Shown: in pieces, positions 13,798-22,800 of the stretch
Position numbering within the stretch: the first letter of the stretch is position 1
How the letters are laid out: the number at the start of each line of letters is the position of its first letter
Origin: Burhinus oedicnemus
Taxonomy: Eukaryota > Chordata > Aves > Charadriiformes > Burhinidae
Direction of reading: 5' to 3'
DNA length: 64,000 nt
Assembly (NCBI GenBank): GCA_008921705.1
Contig: VFFE01006098.1
Span: 311,406 to 375,405 of the forward strand
Program-made: the position numbers and the translations under genes
Notes under the pieces: generated by a model
Database searches by the model: none
The model's input: the letters and a program-made list of their open reading frames with translations, nothing else
Told to the model about the DNA's origin: nothing

Positions 13798-14399
13798 CTG
13801 TGAGGCACACAAAATTACAGAGAAGCCAGGAACCTGGCCATGCATTTAAACAACATCAGGCAGCGCGGAGCAGGACGGAATGTGACCGCTGGATTTGATT
13901 ACCATTTCATTTAAGTGCTGGGCTACTGTGGGTGAAAGGGGGTGTGCCTCACACTTAGAGGTGCTGCTGGACTCTTGGAGCTCCTTCTGGGGTCAGTGTC
14001 AGCACAAAATCAGGTGTGTGTCTGTATGTTATCATTATTTTATTTTGCAACATGTTAATGTGCTAAGCTAAGAAAATGTCAGGGGATAAAGGTTGTGTAG
14101 AATGGAGAAGTTACAGGGTCTTTAATATTGCATTATAATTGGAGCCACAGGAGAAATTATATTCTAGCCATTGTTAACCTTTGCAAAGCTAATGAATTGC
14201 AACCAAACTATGTTTTTTCTGTTTCGTTCTCTGCTTTTCATAACATAGCTCTTTAATTTACAAATCTTGCTATTGTCTTTCAGCAGGTAGTTTGAGCTAT
14301 TTTGACAGCCTCTAGTAAACATTTTTATTAGTATCTGTGCTTCTTTGTCTTCCAAAAAAATCTGTGTGTGCCACCACACCTATCTATAATACGTATTTC
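13772..14399. repeat. Duplicated block A, copy 1 (628 bp)
   Basis: This stretch is nearly identical, with the same length and only a handful of substitutions, to 14728-15355. Examples are 'atcattatt' versus 'atcactatt', 'catgttaatg' versus 'catgtcaatg', and 'tttcgttc' versus 'ttttgttc'. Copy 2 begins exactly at the edge of the run of Ns, which points to an assembly join and not a biological duplication. Confidence 0.95.
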
Positions 14400-14707
14400 C
14401 AGCCCTTAGAAACTCAAAATGAGGAGATGGAGGTATTAACCAACAGACTGCCTGATGAGAAGTCTGAAGTGAACAAAATAAAGCCAAAGGGTCCTGCCAA
14501 AAAAGCTGTTAAGCCCAACAGGGTATAAAAGACCTATAAACACTATAAACCAGGTTTTCTGTCTCCAGGAAAGAAACCAGGAGATGTGAGGACCTGACAG
14601 CCAGTATCCCTTGTCCTCTCTGTGGGACACAAGTGATGTTGGCTGACTAGCTGGCCAATACATTTGGCATTTGTGGGTGTGAAAGTGTGAATGGGTATAA
14701 TCGATTT
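14400..14707. repeat. Duplicated block B, copy 1 (308 bp)
   Basis: It matches 15769-16073 almost perfectly and differs by a 3-base indel ('ccaggagatg' versus 'ccagatg'). It stops exactly at the N gap. In this copy A runs directly into B, while in the second copy 413 bp separate them. The block contains a TATA-like 'gtataaaagacc' and could be a fragment of an old LTR, but I see no clear TG...CA ends. Confidence 0.93.
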
Positions 14708-14727
14708 NNNNNNNNNNNNNNNNNNNN
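14708..14727. other. Assembly gap (20 Ns)
   Basis: Twenty consecutive Ns are flanked on the left by the end of block B copy 1 and on the right by the start of block A copy 2. The position between two copies of the same sequence suggests a scaffolding placeholder, not a measured gap. Confidence 0.99.
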
Positions 14728-15355
14728 TATCACAGGCACTGGCTGGACTGACTCTGTGAGGCACACAAAATTACAGAGAAGCCAGGAACCTGGCCATGCA
14801 TTTAAACAACATCAGGCAGCGCGGAGCAGGACGGAATGTGACCGCTGGATTTGATTACCATTTCATTTAAGTGCTGGGCTACTGTGGGTGAAAGGGGGTG
14901 TGCCTCACACTTAGAGGTGCTGCTGGACTCTTGGAGCTCCTTCTGGGGTCAGTGTCAGCACAAAATCAGGTGTGTGTCTGTATGTTATCACTATTTTATT
15001 TTGCAACATGTCAATGTGCTAAGCTAAGAAAATGTCAGGGGATAAAGGTTGTATAGAATGGAGAAGTTACAGGGTCTTTAATATTGCATTATAATTGGAG
15101 CCACAGGAGAAATTATATTCTAGCCATTGTTAACCTTTGCAAAGCTAATGAATTGCAACCAAACTATGTTTTTTCTGTTTTGTTCTCTGCTTTTCATAAC
15201 ATAGCTCTTTAATTTACAAATCTTGCTGTTGTCTTTCAGCAGGTAGTTTGAGCTATTTTGACAACCTCTAGTAAACATTTTTATTAGTATCTGTGCTTCT
15301 TTGTCTTCCAAAAAAATCTGTGTGTGCCACCACACCTATCTATAATACGTATTTC
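14728..15355. repeat. Duplicated block A, copy 2 (628 bp)
   Basis: It has the same length as copy 1 at 13772-14399 and about 1 percent divergence. It begins immediately after the Ns, and at 'acgtatttct' it continues into the 413-bp segment that copy 1 lacks. Confidence 0.95.
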
Positions 15356-15768
15356 TCACCAGTGTACTTTCACAAACAGAAGACATGAAATTATTTATTA
15401 TCTTGAATCTTTGGCCTTCTAAACTCTTATTGCTCACCAATGATCCTTTTTCTTCCTTTTATTTTTTTAAAAAAGGTGCATCTGTGTTTCTTCTGTGCTT
15501 CTCTGTTTTATTGGTCAGTTCTGTAGAGACTTAGGAGTATTAAGAACAGTTTGAATGAAATGAGGATGTGCAAGCACCGGAAGAAACAGCAGAACAAGGG
15601 TTTAAAGCATGGCTTCTATTCTAACTGGTGACACAGTTGGCTGTAAAGCCATCGAGGATCATGCTGGTAACCCTGCAACTTGTCAGGAGGAGAGCTCTTG
15701 CTCCAAAACTAGGAGGGTGGCAGCAATGTCCCAGCACATCACCGCTGCCATTCCTTTTCCTAGTGTAG
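15356..15768. other. 413-bp segment present in only one copy of the duplicated block
   Basis: In the copy to the left of the gap, 'acgtattt' joins directly to 'cagcccttagaaactc'. In the right-hand copy these 413 bases lie between the same two sequences. The segment is not recognised as CR1 or as an LTR. I see no flanking direct repeats longer than a base or two, so a deletion in the other allele fits better than a transposon insertion. Confidence 0.85.
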
Positions 15769-16073
15769 CAGCCCTTAGAAACTCAAAATGAGGAGATGGA
15801 GGTATTAACCAACAGACTGCCTGATGAGAAGTCTGAAGTGAACAAAATAAAGCCAAAGGGTCCTGCCAAAAAAGCTGTTAAGCCCAACAGGGTATAAAAG
15901 ACCTATAAACACTATAAACCAGGTTTTCTGTCTCCAGGAAAGAAACCAGATGTGAGGACCTGACAGCCAGTATCCCTTGTCCTCTCTGTGGGACACAAGT
16001 GATGTTGGCTGACTAGCTGGCCAATACATTTGGCATTTGTGGGTGTGAAAGTGTGAATGGGTATAATCGATTT
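15769..16073. repeat. Duplicated block B, copy 2 (305 bp)
   Basis: It is near-identical to 14400-14707 and three bases shorter, and continues beyond 'gtataatcgattt' into unique sequence and then the sense CR1. It carries the same TATA-like 'gtataaaag' near 15892. Whether it is a solo LTR piece is open. Confidence 0.93.
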
Positions 16074-16100
16074 TTATCTGAGGTTTTGTTAAATATAATC

Positions 16101-16488
16101 ATCTTCAGTCTGGAGAAGAGAAGGCTCTGGGGAGACCTTACTGCAGCCTTTCAATACTTAAAGGGTGGCTTGTAAGAAAGATAGGGACAAACTTTTTAGT
16201 AGGGCCTGTTGCCATAGTACAAGGGGTAATGGTTTTAAACTAAAAGAGGGTAGGTTCAGACTAGATAGAAGGAAGAATTTTTTTCACAAGGAGGGTGGTG
16301 AAACACTGGAACAGGTAGCCCAGACAGGTGGTAGATGCCCCATTACTGGAAACATTCAAGGTCAGGTTGGATGGGGCTTTGAGAAACCTGATCTACTTGA
16401 AGATGTCCCTTATCATTGCAGGGGAGTTGGACTAGATGACCTTTAAAGGTCCCTTCCAACCCAAACCCAATATGATTCTATTCTGTGA
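16101..16488 (+). mobile_element. CR1 LINE 3'-end copy, sense to ATRN
   Basis: It starts within the C-terminal end of CR1 ORF2 ('tctggagaagagaaggctc', the LEKR-type segment). It continues through the 3' region ('ggtggtgaaacactggaaca') and ends with 'ggtcccttccaaccc' and 'tatgattctattctgtga'. It is 5'-truncated and non-coding. It faces the antisense CR1 that begins about 340 bp downstream. Confidence 0.92.
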
Positions 16489-17371
16489 TCTCATCCTGAG
16501 CTTTCTTACATTGATTTACCATAGACCTCTGATGTCTTCTACTGCACTTCTGTTCTGTATCCTCACATGCACAGCTGACCCCGTTTTTTGGCTGCTGCAT
16601 GTCTTGTCTTTCATACCTGCCCTTGAAACATCCTTCTAGGGCTGTTCAGTGCTGACTTTTCAGTGCCATAGTAGTCTTACAATGATTATTAGAGAGACAG
16701 GTGTATTTCAAAAATAGAACAGAAGTTGCAAGTTTTCTGTTTCCATGGTAGCACATGAAACCCCATGTGCCTCTACTAAGGTCTGAATATCAAAGAGTGT
16801 AATTTTACTTTGGTGCAAATAAGTTAATCATGGAATACCAGGTTGGAAAGGAGCTCAAGGATCATTTGATCCAACCTCTCTTGGCAAAAGCACAGTCTAG
16901 ACAAGATGGCCCTGCACCATGTCCAACAGAATCTTAAAAGCGTCCAGTGATGGGGAATCCACCACTCCCCTGGGGAGATTATTCCAATAGCTGATTGTTT
17001 TCATTGTGAAGAATTTTTCTCTTGAGTCCAATCAGAATCTCCCCAGGAGTAACCTGTACCCGTTACCCCTTGTCTTTTCCATGTCTTTTCTTTTCTTGTA
17101 AAAAGGGACTCTCCATCTTTTTTGTAGCCACCCTTTAAATACTGGAACGTGGTGATAAAGTCTCCCCTAAGCTTTCTTTTCTCAAGGCTGAACAAACTCC
17201 ATTCAGCCTTTCCTCATAGGGCAGGCTTCCCAGTCCTTTGATCATCTTGGTGGCCCTTCTTGGACTCTCTCTAGCCTGTCCACGTCTTTTTGGTGTAGCG
17301 GGGACCAAAACTGAACACGTTATTCCAGGTGTGGCCTGACAAGTGCTGAGTAGAGTGGGATAAAGACGACT

Positions 17372-17893
17372 TTATCTGTGCTGGTGATGCCCTTGTTGAT
17401 GCAACCCAGCATCCTGTTGGCTTTCTTTGCCACCGCAGCAAGCTGTCCACTCATTAAGGTTATTGTCCACCAGGACCTCCGGGTCCCTTTCCACAAAGCT
17501 GCCCTTGGTGAATCCGTGCTGGCTTTTCCCAATCACGTGCTTCATTTGACTTGTGATAGTCCCCAGGAGGATTCGTTCTATAACTTTCCCAGGGACTGAA
17601 GTAAGACTGGTGGACCTATAATTTCCTGGATCCTCCTTTAAGCCCTTCTTGTAGATGGGGGTGACATTAGCCTTATTCCAGTCTTCTGAGACGTCGCCTG
17701 ATTGCCACAACTTCTCAAAGATTGTGAAGAGCGGCCTTGCAAGGATGTCAGCCAGCTCTCTGAACATACTTGGGTGGATAATGTCAGAGCCCATCGAGTT
17801 GTAGAGGTCAAGCTCCTGTAACAGTTCACATACCAACTCTTCCTTCATTGGTGGTGGGTCTGTGTTTGCATCAACCTGGATTGTTGTTCCCAA
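17372..17893 (-). pseudogene. CR1 ORF2 reverse-transcriptase remnant, internally deleted
   Basis: The 173-codon open stretch shows early CR1 reverse-transcriptase motifs: MGSDIIHPSMFREL, then LWQSGDVSEDWNKANVTPIYKK, then PGKVIERILLG and SQHGFTKG. Directly after that it reads SFVERDPEVLVDNNL, which in intact CR1 lies several hundred residues later. The F.DD-type catalytic region is therefore absent. The frame stays open across the junction and then runs out of frame at 'NEWTACCGG'. This copy is non-functional. Confidence 0.85.
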
Positions 17894-18144
17894 GGCCTGG
17901 GGGCCAACAGTGCTGGTAAAAACAGAGGTGAAGGCAGTGTTGAGAACCTCTGCCCTTCAGCATTGTTGATGACTAATTCACCTCTCCTGTTTAACGGTGG
18001 GCCAGTATTTTCCTTCTGTTTCTGCTTGTTGTTTACATACCTGAAGAACCCTTTCTTGTAGTTTTTGACAACTCTGGCTAATTTCAATTTGTGCTGAGCT
18101 TTGGCTTTTCTAACTGCATCTCTGCACACCCTGATAATGCCCTT

Positions 18145-18582
18145 TTAGTTCTCAACAGGTATTTGTCTGCTTTTCCATCTCTGGTATGCTTCTCTTTTGG
18201 TTTTGAGCAGTCTCAGAAGCTCGCAGTTAAGCCGAGGGGGTCTCTTGCTCCGCCTACTTCCCTTGCATTTGAAGGGGGTGAACTGTTTTTGTGTTTCCAG
18301 GAGAGCATTCTTGAAAAACTCCCAGCACTCACTAGCTCCTTTATCCTCGATGGAAGCTTCCCATGGAATCCCTCCCAAATGACTTCTGAATGAGTTGAAG
18401 TTTGCTCTTCTAAAATCTAAGACCTTTGTCTTAGTACTGACCTTCAGCATGCTCAGCAGGATCCCAGACTCCACAATATTGTGATCACTGCAGCCAAGGC
18501 TATCACTAACTGAGATACTACAAAGCAGGTTTTCTTGCTTTGTGAGTAGCAAGTCCAGCAGTGCCTCATTCCTGGATGGCAC
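18145..18582 (-). pseudogene. CR1 ORF2 endonuclease/linker remnant
   Basis: The 145-codon open frame contains the conserved end of the CR1 endonuclease (LLDLLLTKQENL, SDSLGCSDHNIVE) and the start of the linker to the reverse transcriptase (RRSKRPPRLNCELL). It belongs to the 16826-19970 element and is separated from the preceding endonuclease part by stop codons, so it is a relic. Confidence 0.85.
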
Positions 18583-18912
18583 ATCTCACATTTGTATGAG
18601 GAAGCAGTCCTCTATGCATTCCAGGAACTTGATGGATGACATGTGAGCTGCTGTGTTGTTCTTTCAACAAACGTCTGGGTATTTGAAGTCACCCATAAGA
18701 ACCAGGTTCTGTTGACCCAAAGCTTGTTTAAGTGACCCAAATATTGATTGATTGGTCTTTTTATCTTGGTTTGGAGGTGATAGCAGATGCCTACTGTAGG
18801 ATCCCCGTTGGACATGACCCCTCTGATCTTGACCCAGAGGCATTCGATAGGGCTTCCACAATTGCCATAGTTGACTTCTATACATTCAAGGTTCTCCTTA
18901 ACATAACACGTG

Positions 18913-19622
18913 TGTCCTGGTTTGAGGTAAAACAGGACCAGTTTTGTTCAGTAACTTTTCTTTTTAGCTAGGCCTCTTCTAATTGCTGAAATTGGCAGCA
19001 TATTTTGCAGAAGGTGTTCACTCTGAGTGATAAGACCAATGTTTATAGCTGATGCCAAGGAACGGTATGCAGAGAGGCTCTTGCTTATACTTATTGCTAT
19101 CAAAACCAAGGTCAGCCAGCTTTGTTATTTGCCCTGTTGGAGGGTCAGAAGTGGAAAAGCATAGAGGGGTCACACCTGTGGAGAGGAGCGGACAGGGCAG
19201 GTGACCCAAAACTGACCAACAGGGTATTCCATCCCATCTGCCTCATGCTCAGTATAAAAGCTGAGGGATCAAAGGGTCAGCTTTCTTTCTTCAGTGGCTG
19301 ATGTCCAAGGAGGACTCTGTCTGCCTTTGATCCCGATCCTGAATCCAGATCCAGAATCCAGTTCCCGTCCACCACTGAGTCCAGTCTGGGACTTTCCCAG
19401 TGCCTGCCGGTGATGTGATCATCATCCTGGGAGCTTGATATGGTTTTGTATATATTTCATTATTTTCTTTTTAGTATTTTATTATTAATATTTTCATTAA
19501 AGTAGTTTAGTTCCTTCTAAACTCATAAGTCTCTTTCTCTCTCTCCAACCTCTCCATGAAAAGAGAGGTGGGGGAGAGAATCTGTCATCTGCCTCGGTGG
19601 CCTGTCCGTCCCAAACCACGAC
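18913..19622 (+). mobile_element. Solo LTR of an endogenous retrovirus (ERVL-like), nested in the CR1
   Basis: The CR1 endonuclease sequence stops and resumes on either side of this 0.7-kb block. It opens with 'tgtcctggtttgag' and closes with the near-complementary 'cccaaaccacgac', as LTR terminal inverted repeats do. A TATA-like box 'agtataaaag' lies at 19251-19260 and a poly(A)-type 'cattaaag' at about 19495-19502. The order U3, TATA, then poly(A) signal places it on the + strand. No internal retroviral genes are present, so it is a recombined solo LTR. Clear target-site duplications could not be set; the exact ends may be off by several bases. The family name is inferred from the start sequence only. 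Confidence 0.8.
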
Positions 19623-19843
19623 GGAGCGGCGACTCCTCCTCTTCTTCCCTGCCTGTCTTTACGAAACAGCCTATAGCCATCTGTCACGATCCTCCAGTCA
19701 TGTAAGTTGTCCCACTGTGTTTCAGTTATTCCTATGATATCATAACGTTCTGACTGGGCACAGAGCTCCCATTCCTCCTGTTCGTTCCCCAGGCTGTGTG
19801 CGCTGGTATACACACACTTGAGGTTGTTGGTCTTCCAGTTCAC
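19523..19843 (-). pseudogene. CR1 endonuclease N-terminal remnant
   Basis: On the minus strand the frame reads NNLKCVYTSAHSLGNEQEE, then RYDIIGITETQWDNLHDW and GYRLFRKDRQGRRGGVA. This is the start of the CR1 apurinic-type endonuclease domain. CR1 identity ends at about 19630, where the open frame runs into the LTR. Upstream sequence to about 19970 ('ATNWGTNQANQSSNKYSLAA' on the minus strand) is the CR1 segment before the domain. Confidence 0.85.
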
Positions 19844-22800
19844 ATCTTGGGAGGCAGCTAAGGAGTATTTGTTGCTGCTCTGGTTGGCCTGGTTTGTTCC
19901 CCAGTTGGTTGCAATGACGTGAACTGCCTGGTTCCTCAGAAAAACTTCAGAGGAAGCAGTATTTGTCTCTGTATATTAGTCAGGCAGATGATTTAATGTG
20001 CTGTATATTGTTTTTCCTGGCTGTAGACATTTGCCCAGTGTTTTCAAAAAGTGGGAATGGCCTGTTGTAATAATTCAAATCTGGAGTTGTGCTGCACATA
20101 TTTTATTTAGTGTTTTTGCTTATTAAATAACTTCTTACTGCAGCAGAAGTGGCATTACTAAATATGTGCCTAAAATACAGTTTGAATCACTGGGGGGTTT
20201 TTTGATGAAAAGGAGGACCTTGGGAATATCTTTACATAAACTTCTTCATCTTGTTAGAAATAAACAGTTCAGCATCCATGACTTCCTTCTTTCCATGTTG
20301 TCCTCATCACTCTTTACTTTGTCCTCCACAATGGTCACATGTGGACCAGAGCAATGAGGCCATTTGGTCTCATCTCCATTAATTAGTCCCATCATTAGCT
20401 GTGCCCATTTATGCTTTTGGCCTCTAAAGTCTCCTGTGACAATATAGTGGTTTGGGGTGTGATATAAGCACTTTGGGTTTTTAAACCTTTATTGAGTGGG
20501 ATTTAGTTTATAGCTTTGACGCCTTAATTTAGGTTTCTGTGTATGTTGTGTTGAAGCTCTTCTTCTAGTCAGTGCAGGTTATGGACACCAAAGAGCAGTT
20601 CAGTTACCAGACATAGGTGGCCACTTCAGGGTGAGCCACACAGCTCTCCAAGGATCGCTGGCTGTAATTCATTTGGGTATTTCTCACGAGTTGAGTTGAC
20701 AAGATGACCAGGTTAGTGCAGAGACTGCAGAAGAGGAGAACTGAAAATGGAAGTAATCTACAGGGCCAATGCCATGCTTAGTCCCCAGTGCCACTTGTAG
20801 CTACAGCCTGCTCAGACGTCCCTGCCGTCAGAGTAGCTTGTTCTCATGCTGAAAATAGTATGAAGGAAAAGCCTTCAAAACACAGGTCAAAATAGCACTG
20901 ATTTCCATACCAGTTTCATCATGTGTCCCATGATTTTTTATGTATTTACATAAAGCTCCATCTTCTAGACCTGCAAGATGACTTTTTCTCTTTATTTGAT
21001 GTTACGCCCTTTGTGTAGGCAAATAAAGGCAAATAAAAAAAACCCAAACGAACAAACAACCAGACAAATATATTAATACCTGCTTTCCCAAAAGACCTCA
21101 AATCTCTAGTTAGACTGATCTTGTGTTTATGGAAGCTGCCATGATTTTACAGGGCTAGCAAATAAGTACATTTTTAAAACAGACACAAAAGAAAAATAGT
21201 ACCACCTGCTGCAAATAAGGTGGGTTGTGGCTCGTTAACCTTGATGCCATCTTCAGCAGAAAGATAAGGTCATTAATCTGTAGATCAGATCTGTTGGTTT
21301 GCTTTTGGCTGCAAGCAGCTGTTTGGCAAAGACCAACTGTGCAAACCATGTGCACTCCTTCTGCGCTATGTACTTGTTCCAATTATTTCAAGGTTTAATG
21401 CATCAGGTGCTTAAAAATGTGTCCTGTAACTCTCCAGCATATTAAAATTTACTTTTAAATAGCACTTAAATAGCTTCCAATTCATCAAAATAATTTGGAA
21501 TGTGTTTCTAGTAATCATTGTAGTGCTTTCTGAAATTATTAAGTGACCTATATATGTTAAAGCGTATTAGTATTGAAGCTGCTGTATATTTTGGCATTTA
21601 GAACTGCCATTTTTTACTAGCAATTCTGATGTTGATAAACACTGTAGGAGAGTTTAATAATTGGGCTCTAATATGCCAAATGGATTTTCTTCTTTCCTTG
21701 TGAGAATGCATCATATCAAATGAAGTTTTCCAGCCATTTAAAAATGAAAGCGTACTTGTTTGAAGAGCTTTAAGGATACCTGGAGTGGAGAGAATATCCT
21801 CTCTGCTATGAAAAGAAGCTTAGAGTACAGAATAAAACCAGACAGGGTGTTTTAAGTTCAGATTTTTGTGTCAGGGTGGGAATACCCTGTGGTACAGAGT
21901 ACTGAGGGCTTATCAACTAACAATTAATGCATGTGTTGAGGCCAGCTGAGGGGAGATTACTTGTAACCATGTTGCTCATTTATTGTACTTAAATAATCTA
22001 ATAAATAATTAAGAATTACTTAATGAAGCTGTTTATCAAATAGACTATTGTCCATAAAATGTAAATGTAATTTCTCACTGTATTGCAATATTTATGCTGC
22101 ATAAGCATAAACTTTTGTAACTCGTATAGGCCAATGAAAGCTGCATTTGGTAGAACCTGACCCAAATGAGGAGTCATGTTCAAACTTCCCCGGGATGAAA
22201 AAGTCTCCAGGGGTGTTAGATATCTCTAGATCGCTCTTTTTCCTTCCAGTCTGGTTTTACATCTGAGTTTTCTGGTTTCCTCTTTTTCTGTTGGAAAAAT
22301 TGAGCTGCTCTCCAACTGGACTCATTGTGGGCGTTAGAAAAATGGAAATCCAACAGCCTATAGTTCAGGTGCAGCTACTGGGTGTGCTGCCTCACCTGTA
22401 TGTGACGTTTGTAGGACTGCATACAGACTATGCTGGGATGTTACAAGCCCAAGAACATTTTTGTCCCCTTTACCTTCTTTTCAGAGAGATGAGTGAGGAG
22501 AAATGGTACATAAGTGTTTGAGATGGGAGGAGGTGGAGAGAGAAGACTTGAATGAACACTGGCTTTCAGGGAGGAAGGAGACTTTTGGTAGGCTATTCTT
22601 TTTGGAGGAGAAAGAAACAGAAGGAGAAGGTAAAGCAAGCACTGCAGCAAAGATTTATTTTTTGAAGCCATTTGGAAATGGATGGATATTTGTAGCTGGC
22701 AGTGTTTGCTGAGACTGTTCAGGAGAAAGCAGGGCAGAGCACAGCATTTGACTAGGACTCTGCCAACTGTAGACTTTCACTCCAAATCATTTTCCAACAC

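Larger units (their letters stand above)
16826..19970 (-). mobile_element. Long 5'-truncated CR1 LINE, antisense to ATRN, interrupted by an LTR
   Basis: Read on the minus strand from about 19970, the element starts in the region just before the endonuclease. It runs through endonuclease motifs (QSERYDIIGITET, then GYRLFRKDRQGRRGG), is broken by the LTR at 18913-19622, and resumes with KENLECIEVNYGN and LVLMGDFKYPD. Reverse-transcriptase sequence follows around 17510-17893 (NKANVTPIYKKG, GKSQHGFTKG), and it ends in the 3' region at 16826. About 2.4 kb of CR1 remain without the LTR. Near 17500 the thumb end of the reverse transcriptase jumps to a much later segment (ERDPEVLVD), so the catalytic core is missing. 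Several frameshifts and stops make it dead. Confidence 0.93.

Noticed and set aside
14337..14528. Lysine-rich frame (EEMEVLTNRLPDEKSEVNKIKPK) in block B
   Set aside because: It is short, present in both copies of a duplicated intronic block, has no splice support, and overlaps a TATA-bearing repeat-like sequence.
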